60,879 nucleotides of DNA from Chara braunii (GCA_003427395.1 BFEA01000162.1:1-60879), one strand, 5' to 3'. Shown: positions 21,331 to 31,501, numbered from the stretch's first letter. The notes: generated by a model from the sequence alone, not told the origin. A program made the numbers and translations.

Positions 21331-22404
21331 TATGCAAAATTCTGACAAAACTTCATTCACGATTGCACAAGCATATCGTAGTCAAAATAGCCAGATGGCT
21401 TCTTCAACAAAGAACAGCAAATTGCAAATTGTTCGAGCTCGTAATCTTCAGTTCGCAGTGGTCGCGAATTGCACCGTTATCGACCTTCGGCTTTGTCAAC
21501 CCTTCTTCCTCCCGAGACTACACCATCGTTCCCCCTTTCCCCCAAAAACAGTGACAGGTGCATCGGTCTACCCGGTGCCCTGCCTAGAACTTGGTGTCGA
21601 AGAGGTAAAGCACTACAACGTTACTTCCTATATTCTCGCAAACACACGATAGGCCCTTCCTTACTTGGGCTAAAACACAAACAACCCGCCGAAAGGATTG
21701 CCAAAAACCAAAAACTCTCTCGGAAAATACGAGTAACCCCCCGTACATCCGACAATTGCCAAGGACCACGCCCCAAAAGAAGCGCCAAATCAAAACCAAC
21801 AAGCAAACAAAAAGCCAAAAAAGCCAAAAAACACTCTTGGGAACTACGAGCGCCTACGGCAGGTGCAGCAGCGCTGCTGCCAGTCCCCAGATGCCACCCC
21901 TAATTGTAGCAAAATCATCCACAATCTTCTCGAAAAAGCTATCGGGGAACCCTTTCGCCCGATACTCCCTTCTCATTGACAGTACCTGGACCGGAATCGC
22001 AGTCTTATCCGTCGAATTTCTGTCCAAGCGATGCAGTGATCCTGTGACCGCCGCGACTTTCTGACGCCGACTGGTCCAGGATCTGAAATCTTGGCTGGTT
22101 CGAAAAACCAAAGGCCGGCTGGTCCAGATGGTGTCCTCATTTTTGATGGCCTGTACGCTGCCTAGGTAAGGCAGGGCCTGTTGGACCTCCAGTCTGCATC
22201 CTAGGAACTTCCACGTACCCAGTCCTTCGTCAGTGCGTTTCAGGGTCAGCCTCTTCGGGTAACACCCTTCGAAGCACTTTCTCACCTTGACAGCCTCCTC
22301 CTTGGAATGCTCATCACCCTTCTTATATGCCACAAACAAGGAAACATCGTTGACCAAATGCACACCCACCACCCTCTTCCTTGCTGGGCCCAAAGAGTCC
22401 AAGA
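21331..22404 (-). repeat. Penelope pseudo-LTR, 5'-truncated tandem copy
   Basis: Second copy of the 3' part: RT thumb frame intact (LGPARKRVVGVHLVNDVSLF ... to about 21854, ending IRGGIWGLAAALLHLP) but with VND in place of VDD at motif C, so it is catalytically dead. It starts within RT coding sequence directly at the target duplication. Confidence 0.85.
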
Positions 22405-23258
22405 AACGGGAGGCAGATAGCGGAGGAAGGCGGCAGGAGAAGGAAGCACCCCCAGCCTGCAACTGAGGAAGGGAACCCAAACAAGCAAGAGGTACAAGGG
22501 GCGAATATAGCAGATATGGGGAAGGGGAAAACACAAGAACCAAAGGGGGAGGGGCAAGAGGCCGAGCAGGCCCAGAAAGCAACAGGGCAGGATTGGGGCT
22601 CAGACCCCCAGCAAAACAAAAAGTCAAAGGGGCAAGACTGCTTCTCAGAAGCTTTTGGGGCACAGCCAATGGAAGTAGACCCTCAATCCCTCCCGCCCCC
22701 CGAGGAATTCATGGCGGACGCCAATCAAGATCCGGACGCCCCACCCTCTGAAATGGGGATGGAACAGAAAATTCAAGTAACTACAGAGTGGGTACTCCAA
22801 CACCTGAAGTCCTAGCATCCTCAGGGGGGAGAAGAATACTGGGACACGGCTTATGTAGAACTCGTCACTCTGCTGAATAGCAGCTCAGCAGTAAGAACTG
22901 CGCTGTCGATGGGCCTTCCACCCCATTTGACATGGGCAGAGATCTTCAGACGAATCCTGTGCATAGCTAGTGACCGCTTCCGCGCCTCCCCCCCACCGAG
23001 CAACCAGGAGCACCAAGGGCCAGCCCTTGAAGGGGCAGCACCACGAAGGCTGAAACTGCGACAACTCGTTGAGCAAGGTCTGTGCGAGCCCCCCCTCTCC
23101 AAAAAGGAAGGGGTTTTGGTAATCCCATTGAAGAAAGAAGATTGGATATGGAAGGTGGGGCTATCCCCGGCGGGAGACAAAGGGGAAGTCACACTGCAGG
23201 GATGGGAATATCCAACACACGTGGTGGAAGAGAGGGAGAGAGATGCCACATTCACTAA
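22405..23258 (+). pseudogene. LINE 2 ORF1, C-terminal part
   Basis: ORF1 resumes immediately after the Penelope element. A Gln/Glu/Lys-rich stretch leads to DCFSEAFGAQPMEVDPQSLP (about 22640-22700), whose core recurs at 37090-37135 (DPFQQAFGPQPMEVETP). A stop (TAG, about 22813) interrupts a frame that continues to TWAEIFRRILCIASDRFRA (about 22930-22990) and on to the SINE at 23266. I recognise no named domain in this part. Confidence 0.55.
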
Positions 23259-23265
23259 ACAGGTT

Positions 23266-23365
23266 TTTTTTTTTTTTTTTTTAGCGCAGCTGATCAGGTT
23301 CCATCCCCATATCAGTGGGGTGACAATCAAGTACCGGTACCTACTGGGCTAGCTCCTATCACTAG
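23266..23365 (-). mobile_element. short SINE with poly-A tail (minus orientation)
   Basis: A 100-bp insert with a 7-bp duplication ACAGGTT (23259-23265 and 23366-23372). On the minus strand it has the A box TAGCCCAGTAGG (23340-23351) and ends in an A tail (plus-strand T run to about 23282). A related head occurs at 36220-36315. Confidence 0.7.
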
Positions 23366-23372
23366 ACAGGTT

Positions 23373-23776
23373 AACGAGCACATCCCTCAATTTTTCTCGC
23401 CAGGGGCAAGAGGGGCCATGAGAATGGAAGGGTGCAAACAATAAAAGGTACGGAATGATTTATTCCTTCTATTCGAATCCAAGAAAACTGCGAACCTGTG
23501 TTGGTTCTGCCACAAGGCCCTCCTTGAATTGCAAGAGCACAAGGTTAAACCCAACAGTTTTTGGTCTGCCGAAGATGTGTGCAAGTGTCTGCGTACTATT
23601 CTTCGGAAAAAGACCCTCTCCCTGGACAGATGGGATACAAAAAAATGGCAGCCACTGTAGCCCCTTCCCACTCGCACTAGATACCCCCCACTCACACGAA
23701 CTGTATGGATGACATACAAACCTTATATTGTACAAACCCGGCCTGACAAAAATGTGTTAAATCAGCGGATCTAGAC
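23373..23776 (+). other. LINE 2 segment between ORF1 and the endonuclease
   Basis: Readings such as FESKKTANLCWFCHKALLEL suggest this is still coding LINE sequence continuing from before the SINE, with stops. No named domain. Confidence 0.45.
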
Positions 23777-24616
23777 ATGCGTTCACTCAACGTGAATGAC
23801 CTAGCCACCTACAACCCAGAAAAGCAGCAGGCCATCAACCCAGAAAAGCGGCAGGCCATCTGGGACCAACTCAGGGGAGTAGGGGGACGACGATGGCCAG
23901 ATGTAATCTGCATACAGGAAACCCACCTACAGAACAAGCCCGAACATATCAGGGCCGGAAAGATGACCTGGCCACACCAGGCCGTGTGGGCCCACGCCCC
24001 GAGACCCGGGTCAGCAATGGTGATTTGGATACCCCCTGAATCTAGATTCCAAATGGTACATTGGTTTGTAGATGAAACAGAAGGGCGATGGGCATCAGTC
24101 CTTGGGATGCTTGAACTAGAATTGCTCTGCATCTTGTGCATATACTCCCCCAATACAATGGGAGAAAGGAGAACCTTTCTGGAGGGACTGGGACCACAGA
24201 TACCAGAAGGGATCCCCGTTGTGGTGGTCGGTGACTTCAACGCAGCTCCGGATCGTTGGTTAGACAGGTGGGGCCCTCACACATCACCGGCCTTTGCCGC
24301 AGAGGCGGATGAGCAGATGATAGCAGACTTGTGTGAATCCCTTTCTATTTTCGACACCTTCCGCCGACTTCACCCTACCGATCACACTTTCTCATGCATA
24401 AGGGATAGCAACCCAGGAAGACTTTCCAAATCCCGCATTGATCTGATTCTACTATCCAAGGACCTGGAAGGCGCTATGCGGTGGGGGGCAATCCTCCCCC
24501 GTCGTCCGTACCCAGGACTGGACCATAAAACATGTGGAATCATTCTTACAATGCGCAAGAGGTCTGACCAAGGCCCCAGTTTCTATAAACTAAACACCTC
24601 GCTTCTAAAAGATTAG
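23777..24616 (+). pseudogene. LINE 2 apurinic-type endonuclease domain
   Basis: N-terminal domain of ORF2, which nicks the target strand. Visible motifs: N-terminal SLNVNDLATYN, catalytic IQETHL (VICIQETHLQNK, about 23905-23940), the YSPN loop (CIYSPNTMGER), VVGDFNAAPDRW (about 24225-24260; catalytic Asp/Asn), SRIDLILLS (about 24435-24460) and GLDHKTCG, where the His is catalytic (about 24520-24540). The length and order fit plant-type LINEs. The frame ends at a TAG (24614-24616) but continues in phase into the RT, so EN and RT were one ORF in the parent. Confidence 0.88.
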
Positions 24617-24775
24617 CGATTCATACAGTTCATACGGGACACATGGCAGTTTTGGCGTCAGCAGAACAACCACTTTGATCTGCATCAGGATTGGTTCAAC
24701 AGTGGTCTTCTTTTTCTTGCCAAAAATTGTAAAGACTTCTCCAAAGACAGAGCAGCGCAGCGTTACTGACAGGAA

Positions 24776-26284
24776 ATGGATCTACAAAAGGAACTCCTTA
24801 GCCCGGAATCCGAGGCAGCATCACAAGATCAAATAGAATCCATCCAGCGAATAAAGAACCAACTGTTACAATTTGCACAGTATAGATGGCAAGGGGTTAG
24901 AGTCCGAGGGAAGCTAACCAAGCTTACTAGAGAAGCAACTATGGACACCCATTTTTTCAGTATGGCGACCGCACTCGCTCGCCGGTCAGTCATCGACGCC
25001 CTTTTCGACCCTGAGAAAGAGGAGGAAGTCATCGCCACAGACACACCTCATTGCACATTGATCACCAGAACCTTTTTCAAGAACCTATACACCTCACAAG
25101 TTCGAGATCCGGACGAGGCGGAAAGACGACAGGACCTGAAGGACTTTTTGCGCCCCATGAACAAACGCCTCTCTCCGCAGCAAAGAGAAGAGATGGAAAG
25201 ACCGCCAGCCAAGGAAGAAATCTGGACAGCGCTCCTCCAAATGGATGAGGGGAAGACACCCGAAATTGATGGTCTCCCCAAGGAATTCTGGGAATGCATG
25301 TGGGCAGATCTGAGCGCTGATTTATGGGAATATTATCAGGGAGTCTGGGAAGAGAAGGAGATGGGAGACGTGGTGGGAAAGGGGGTGCTGTCTCTGCTGC
25401 ATAAAAAGGGGGACAAAATGAACCTCAGGAACTATAGACCTATCACAGTGCTTACAGTAGTATATAAAATGCTGGCGAAGGCCTTGGCAAACCGGATGGC
25501 GACGGTCCTGGAAGACATCCTCCATCCGGCTCAGACTGGTTTCATCTCCAACAGGAACATCCAAGAGAACATTCTCTTGGTCAATGAGGTCCTTAGTCTC
25601 TCACAGCGCGGAAAAGCCAATGCAGCCATCATCTTTATAGATTTTGAAAAAGCATACGATCACGTTGATTGGTTTTTCCTCGACCAATGCCTGGACAGGA
25701 TGAATTTTGGACCATCCTTCCGGCGCTGGATCAAGATCTTGCACAAGAATGCCACCACATGCGTCCAGGTGAACGGCTCAGTGGCACCGCAATTCCCCCT
25801 CCAGAGATCAGTTAGACAAGGGGACCCGATAGCCCCCTTCCTCTTCCTGGTTATAATGGAAGCCTTGTTAGCGAACCTGAGACACAATAAAGCCATCAAA
25901 CGCATTCAACTGACAAGGATTCCGGAAGAGGCATTCCCGGTGTGCTCGTTGTTCGCCGACGACCTTACCGTCCTGATGGAAGCATGCGCGAGTAACATGG
26001 AGGAGGTCCGTGTTCTAATGGATCGCTTCTGCCGCCTCTCGGACATGACGGTGAATTGGGGGCAAAAGACGGTAGGCTGGTGGCTACATCACCAAGGAGG
26101 AGGGCCGCCGGAAATACCGAACATATCATGGCTACCCCAGGAGGCACCACTGCGGGTGCTGGGAGCCTCGTTGACTGCAAAGGAAGACCGGCCTCGAACG
26201 ACGACTGGATTCTGCCTCCGGCACACACAAAACTGCAAGCATGGGACAACAAGCACACATCGCTCTTTGGACGGGCCCTGGTGA
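24776..26284 (+). pseudogene. LINE 2 reverse transcriptase domain
   Basis: Same frame as the endonuclease, separated by the TAG at 24614 and a TGA just before 24776. RT motifs: LLHKKGDKMNLRNYRPI (RT1/2, about 25395-25440), the QTGFI region (about 25530), catalytic Asp in IFIDFEKAYDHVDW (about 25630-25670), SVRQGDPIAPFLFLVIMEAL (about 25805-25870), and FADDLTVLM (about 25950-25980, the YxDD-equivalent box). After residue ~430 the frame shifts (about 26200) into the reading used by the C-terminal part. Confidence 0.9.
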
Positions 26285-27942
26285 TCAATAATGTGGTGTT
26301 GGCTTCCTTATGGTATAAGTCCGTGCTGTGGCCCCTCACCAAGCACGGCCTCACGACGCTCAAGAAACAGTTAGCGGCCTTTTTATGGAGAGGAGACAGC
26401 ATGTTGCCACGGGTAATGAGTAGAGTGGCATGGGACTCTGTCATTCATCCTAAAACTAAGGGCGGATTGGGGATAATTGACCCTGCATCCCAACTCCAAG
26501 CCCTTAGCATGCGATGGATCCAGAGGCTGATCTTTGCCCCCTCTTCCCCCTGGGTTCCTCTGGCCCTTGTACAAATTGCAGACCTCGCCCCTGAGACCCA
26601 CCCGGAAATTGACCCGCTGATATGGCTAGAGGACAGATATTGGCACATTCCGCGTAAGCATAGGAATGGGACACAGGTGGAAGAGCACTGGCCACGCCTT
26701 TTAAAAGCATGGAGAAGGCTGCCCCTGCCCTCCAAACCGCCCCCTGATAGGTGGGAGGAAGTGTACAGGCAGCCCCTCTTCGGTAACAAGTGGATCACTG
26801 ACAGCCAGGGTCGAGTAAGGTGCAGCTCGAACCCCCCGTGGAAAGGTTGGGTGAAGCATGGGGCATTACGGGTAGGGGACCTATGGGATGAAGAGGCTAA
26901 AGATTGGAAGAGCGCGGACAAAATGAGAGGATGGCTGAGATACTGCCACCACACACAAAAAATGCTTGAAGAATTAATAGAAAGCTTACGTCGGGCATGG
27001 TACACCATTCTGAGGAAGGGCCCTCAACTGGAAAAAGGTGACTGGGTGGGCCTAAACTGCGAAAAGAACCGGGTTGATAGAATCCACCTACTGGGAAAGG
27101 AAGACGTGTTGGTGGAGTACTACGCATTAAGAAGTGAGGACCTGCTGATCGGGAGCAGACAACCCTTCCAGTGGAGGAAAAGAAGTGACGTATACCGGAT
27201 CAGAGTATTGGAGGGAGGGACACAATGGAAGGCATATAGGCCCGACACCCCGATTGCAAACCTGTCCCTGGACCCGGAAGAATGGAGATGGCTCGAGGAT
27301 AGCAGAGGAGGACAGAGAAGAAGACCACAGAAAGGCGTGCAACTAGCAAATCTGAAGGTAAAGTCAGCATACAGGATGCTGAGGAGCAGGAAATGCCTCT
27401 GGGAGGTGGTGGGAGACAGGTGGCATCGACACCTGAACGTGGACAGGGGCCTACTCAGACCTATAAAATGGTTCTGCGAAAACAAACTACGACCTGCGAA
27501 AATTTCTTCACTGCAGTGGCAAATAGCCCACCGCTGTTTGCCCACCAATAAGTGGTTGATCGACCACACCCGGCTAGAACAGCAGGGGCGCGCACTCCCA
27601 TGGTGCAAAAGTTGCACACACACCTTTCCTCCACACAAAAGACCCGAGACAGTGGAACACATCTTCATGCAGTGCCCCTCAGCCGTACTACTATGGCGGT
27701 GGTGGGATAGGATCTGGCGGCAGATGTTCCCAGACTCGCCATGGCCATGGGATTGGAGGGCAATTCTGCTGGGACATTGCCCAGACATCTTAGAAAATGA
27801 GTTTGAGGAAAATCTCTTTCGCTTGGGCAGACGCTCCATTCTATGGGTTATCTGGTGGAAAAGGTGTGTCCTAGAGATGGAAGGAGCACGAGTGGAGGAG
27901 GGGGAGGTAACGGAGCAACTCAAACAACTGGTGCAGATATAA
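26056..27942 (+). pseudogene. LINE 2 ORF2 C-terminal region with Cys/His knuckle
   Basis: Continuation of ORF2 after a frameshift, with about 580 useful residues. It includes the conserved SRVAWDSVIHPKTKGGLGII (after 26415) that follows the RT in plant LINEs, the LKVKSAYRML and WHRHLNVDRGLLRPIKWF segments (about 27350-27480), and the zinc-binding tail LPWCKSCTH...H...C (about 27595-27680, the zf-RVT type). It ends at a TAA at 27940. The same tail is found degraded at 7690-9230 and, in the other family, in LINE A and B. Confidence 0.88.
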
Positions 27943-28928
27943 ATCATCACCCGCTGGCAGGCGGCAAGAGAGAAACTGGACACAGTCCATTTCAGGGGAG
28001 GTGCCGATCGAATTATCTCCCGGTTCTGCAAGGAGTGGCTTGGAGGGAAGAGAGGTGGGTGGATAGCATGGGTAGAGTGGTAAGAGGACAAGCACAAGGA
28101 GGAAGAAGAAGGGGACGCTTAGAGAGATATGATACGGGACTACAGGCTGCATTTCCACGACTGGACGACTGTTGGCCCCCACTTTCCCCTCAGACCGGCG
28201 CAGGAGTTCGGAGATCCGTTCCCCCCCCACCCGTTGTCATTAATGGAGATCATACAGGAAGGGGAGTAGGGGCTTTTCAGGTATGTTCACGGTTTTTTAG
28301 AAGGGACGCTGAGCCCGGTTCTCAGCATAGGCGGAGCGAACCAGTAGAGGTTTTAGATAGTTGGAGGGCAGGCTGGGGACAGACAGAGTCCTCTGGTGTC
28401 CCCCAGAGGCCCTGCTGGGTCCGGGCCGTAGGCCCCCCCCCCTTTTTTTTCTTATACAGGCAGGATAGTCAAAGATGGGATGCTGGACCCAACTTATCTC
28501 ATGTTTTTTCCAAAAGTCTTCAATTAGGTGTTTCAGGAGGCACATTGAGCCCGGTTCTCAACATATGTAGAACAAACAATTGGGACATAACTAAGTGCAG
28601 GTAGTGTAGCTGGCGTTTTTTTGGAAGGCGGGTAGCAGACAGGGACCACTGATGTCCCCCAAGGGCCCTGGTTGGGCCCTGGCCTTGGACCTTAGCTGTA
28701 GAAGATAGGAAAGACAATGATGGGACGCTGGACCCGGTTTCCAGCATCTGCACTCCCTCTCAACACATCTTATTTTTTTTAAAAAGGGACGCTGGACCCG
28801 TTTTCCAACAGGTGATGCTCCCCACCAATAGATGGAGCCTCTCCCCGGGTGCTAGTGGTATCGGCTCGTACCAGTACCACTAACACGGCAGGGGGTGTTT
28901 AAAAAAAAAAAAAAAAGAAAAAAAAAAG
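27943..28928 (+). mobile_element. LINE 2 3' UTR and poly-A tail
   Basis: Contains two diverged tandem units of about 230 bp (near 28301-28520 and 28536-28745), each starting with a GCTG..CCCGGTT.. hairpin and carrying a CTG.TGTCCCCCA.G..GGCCCTG block. A final hairpin lies at 28791 and an A-rich tail at about 28900-28928. It confirms the 3' end of LINE 2. Confidence 0.75.
28308..28326 (+). promoter_or_regulatory. LINE 3' UTR hairpin, first copy
   Basis: GCTGAG-CCCGGTT-CTCAGC: 6-bp stem with a 7-nt loop. Other copies: 12897-12915 (stem GCTGGG/CCCAGC), 28545-28561 (TTGAG/CTCAA), 28727-28745 (GCTGGA/TCCAGC), 28791-28809 (GCTGGA/TCCAAC, loop CCCGTTT, one mismatch). Both sides of the stem change together. 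Confidence 0.65.
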
Positions 28929-29229
28929 ACGTTTGAAGACTTAACTTGAGACCGATGAAACACATTTGTTTACTTTTCTTTTCTTATGTATTTACCCCTC
29001 AATGCCAAGGCATGATAGTGAAATCATCGGGGTAATCTGAATACTATCCATCCGGCGACCCTATCTACATAGAGTGTTTTTGTTTTTGTTTTTTAAATTA
29101 CCTTGTGAAGCCATAAGTCATATGGCTTCCTCGACGGGATTAGCTTATGCAAGGTGTCTTTCTGAAATCCGAGTAAGATTTCAGAAAATGCTGCCTAACC
29201 CTGGTAAATTTGTCGTCCTTCGCGTGCTT
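28929..29229. other. unassigned stretch after LINE 2
   Basis: AT-rich DNA with no recognisable coding region, separating LINE 2 from the minus-strand gene family. Confidence 0.4.
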
Positions 29230-29911
29230 GAGTCTCCAACAAATCCAAACATGCAAGCTCACCATCGTCGAATACCAAGGTCGTCATTCGTCCACCTCGC
29301 ATAACTCTAACAATTTGAGTATCATAGAGGGAAGCCATCCGCGGGGCTAGTCTCCACGCTATGACCCAAAAGAGGCCAACTCAATCCAAATAAGGGTCGG
29401 GTCTCTGTATCCCGGATCCGGACGACGCCGAAATGTCTACCGGACGAGGTAATCTTAACACTCACAATGACTCGAGAGAGACATTGGAGGTTACTCGCGC
29501 GGTGAAAGTATAAGGTATATCGATAAAACTCCCTAGGAGTCCGAGCCATATTGACCCGGACATCCGCGCGAGTGTTAGGGAAAAATCCCTCGTCATTTCG
29601 GAGTATCCTGATGAAGCTGATCCAGTGGGGCAGGAGTATCATCTCGAACCCTCAAAAGTCGTTCTGCTCTTCTGATTAGACCGCCGTCGTGCGTGTCGCG
29701 AACGAGAAGATATCTGCTCTGGTAAGATTTCGCCGTCCGCCGTCCATCTGCTCACAAAGAGGACCACATTAAAAGTTGATCAACAAAAATAGTCGGCGCT
29801 CCTCGCGTTCGAATTCTGCCACAGAGAAAACAACTCGTCTAAAACGTCGGAATCTGTCGTCAGGTGTCCAACGATAATGGTGAACATAGTCGAATGGTCC
29901 GTGTTGCTCAT
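29230..29911 (-). pseudogene. degraded ORF, last member of the unknown tandem family region
   Basis: Starts at ATG 29911 (MSNTDHSTMFTIIVGHLTTD), overlapping the end of the third paralogue. Stops follow, and the reading continues in other frames (29322-29642, then MASLYDTQIVRVMRGGR to about 29230). The initial M-x-T-I-I pattern weakly recalls the neighbouring proteins. It could be a fourth, more diverged copy. Function unknown. Confidence 0.35.
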
Positions 29912-29924
29912 TGTATCACAGCAT

Positions 29925-30279
29925 AATAACTAAGAAGAATCAATTCATTTATGGAATATTCTCGGCGTATCGTCCCGACCCTTCGTTGTGCCGAACCATC
30001 AAATATGCACTATGCACCTTCAAAGTCTCGTCGAGGGGCGAATCCGTATCGGATAATATCCCATCTGTAGGCAGTGATGATTAGATAACTTCGTGAAGGG
30101 CGCCTCAAATTTCCTCGCTAGAATCGTGGTCTGTCCCTTGCGGGAAACACGATTGACGGATCATATACTAACCGACCTGTCTGCATTAAGTTGATCCCGT
30201 TGTCTTAAGAGCTTGTCATCCATTCACTTGCCTCCTCATGTGTGTGAAAGAAAGTTATTATCACCGACCCGCACGTCAT
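29925..30279 (-). pseudogene. third paralogue of the unknown family, with stops
   Basis: Reads MTCGSVIITFFHTHEEASEW from ATG 30279, then GRLVYDPSIVFPARDRPRF and IIRYGFAP. These align in order with the intact neighbours at 30382-30891 (GRMVYDPVVVFPPR) and 31064-31501 (GQMIYNPHKVF, MVRYDFAP). In-frame stops at 30205-30207 (TAA) and 30118-30120 (TAG) make it a pseudogene. The ATG directly follows TCTTACAG, a good 3' splice site, so the copy may be an exon and not a gene start. Confidence 0.6.
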
Positions 30280-30381
30280 CTGTAAGATTCATACAACTTT
30301 TGTTATAAGGGTTGCAACTCGGCCAAATACTGTGAGTTGCTTTTATTATCATTATTATTATTTTTAGACAACTGATTTATT

Positions 30382-30891
30382 TTATGCTCTAAGGAGTCGT
30401 TGAAGATATCCCAACCGTTCCCAATAGGTGGCTATATCAAACCTTTCTCTACTTGAAATCTCGAAGCGATTGGCTCGAATTCGCTCGATGAACTCAATTT
30501 CATCGAACGGACCTACACGACCGTTGTAGTACAAAATGAGTCGCGGATACATCCATCTTATCTTATGATCAAAATGAGCCCGTAACTCACCGTCCTCGTA
30601 TCCAAATCCTATGCGTAGGTCTTCCCAGCCTGGCCGTTGGGTTCTGACAAAGCTTGGTTTGGAAATTTGTTGGTAAGTCGAGGTGATAAATAAGAAAGTT
30701 CGCGTCGGGTTCCTCCTTGTCGTGCCACGATCCATCCTCAACTCCCGTCTCGGAGGGAACACGACGACCGGGTCGTAAACCATACGACCAACTTGTTCTA
30801 AAATTACACCTCGCCTCCCTGACTGAACTATGTATCTCGCGGCAACCTCCTTGCTTGGAAAAAACATGATGATAGCGGTTACCGTAGGCAT
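30382..30891 (-). CDS. unknown tandem-family protein, copy B
   Basis: A 169-residue minus-strand ORF, intact. Order of features: MPTVTAIIMFFPSKEVAARY (hydrophobic strand then helix), GRMVYDPVVVFPPR, a basic NPTRTFLFITS strand, an acidic middle part, and FIERIRANRFEIS near the end. It aligns end to end with copy A at 31064-31501, including the final RANRFEI/WANKFDI. I recognise no family. The ATG immediately follows TTCTCTTTTTCAG, a strong 3' splice site, so it may be an exon. It looks globular, without signal peptide or membrane segment. Confidence 0.6.
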   Translation of the reverse strand: MPTVTAIIMFFPSKEVAARYIVQSGRRGVILEQVGRMVYDPVVVFPPRRELRMDRGTTRRNPTRTFLFITSTYQQISKPSFVRTQRPGWEDLRIGFGYEDGELRAHFDHKIRWMYPRLILYYNGRVGPFDEIEFIERIRANRFEISSRERFDIATYWERLGYLQRLLRA

Positions 30892-31063
30892 CTGAAAAAG
30901 AGAACACGAGTAGTTTTTATGAGAAACATAACAGATCTCCTTGGATGTTTTTCTAACTTCCTTTCATAGATCAATTAGAATTCGTTATTAATCTCACAAA
31001 ACGTCAGTCATGCAGACGCTCCCCAATTTCATATGCCTCGTCAAATGTTCAGTCTGAAAGATA

Positions 31064-31501
31064 TCAAAAAATATCAAATTTATTGGCCCATATCCGCCTC
31101 ACGTGGTGAAGAAGATAAAAAAAACCTTGTCGATCGATCAGCCATAGAAGAATATGAAGGAACATCAATCTGATTTTTGAAGCGTCTTCCATGCTGGGAT
31201 TTGATTCATGAATCGCGACAAGATTCATGTCCCCAAAGTCCTGAGTTGGAGTAGGAGGTGCGAAGTCATACCGCACCATGTGTACCTCATGCTCTGCCAA
31301 GAAAATGTAACTTCGTGGAGGGTTCCTTATGCTTTCATCCCAGAATTGTGGCTTGTCTCGTTCCGTAAAAACTTTGTGCGGGTTATAAATCATTTGTCCG
31401 TTCCGTATCATGCTGGTGCGAGAGCGTGTCGACACTACTATCCAGTTCATCGCTGCTTCGTGCGTACGGAACAACCGAATGATCACCGCTCTCGTAGACA
31501 T
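31064..31501 (-). CDS. unknown tandem-family protein, copy A
   Basis: A 145-residue minus-strand ORF, intact, upstream of copy B by 172 bp in the same direction. MSTRAVIIRLFRTHEAAMNW, GQMIYNPHKVF, NPPRSYIFLAEHEVHMVRYD and HHVRRIWANKFDIF match copy B in order at about one-third identity by eye. The gap between A and B contains two 3' splice-like CTTTCAG/TTTTTCAG sequences. It is divergently placed to a TATA-containing conserved block (31700-32460). Function unknown. Confidence 0.6.
   Translation of the reverse strand: MSTRAVIIRLFRTHEAAMNWIVVSTRSRTSMIRNGQMIYNPHKVFTERDKPQFWDESIRNPPRSYIFLAEHEVHMVRYDFAPPTPTQDFGDMNLVAIHESNPSMEDASKIRLMFLHILLWLIDRQGFFYLLHHVRRIWANKFDIF

Larger units (their letters stand above)
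16757..22404 (-). mobile_element. Penelope-like retroelement with N-terminal GIY-YIG, plus partial tandem copy
   Basis: A 5.65-kb insertion on the minus strand in LINE 2 ORF1, bounded by the 8-bp duplication AACGGGAG. It consists of a near-full-length copy (21330 down to 16757) preceded by a 5'-truncated copy (22404 to 21331). The roughly 1.07-kb direct repeats so formed (16757-17840 and 21331-22404) are the pseudo-LTRs typical of Penelope-like elements. Coding order on the minus strand: knuckle-like ORF, coiled-coil ORF, SAP-like ORF, GIY-YIG domain, RT. The GIY-YIG domain precedes the RT, the permuted order described for the Naiad/Chlamys group and opposite to classical Penelope. The copy is damaged by stops, a 2-bp deletion and N calls (17568, 17580, 17599). 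Confidence 0.88.

Noticed and set aside
27120-28097. A 325-residue minus-strand ORF
   Set aside because: Antisense to the LINE 2 ORF2 C-terminus; no domain signals.
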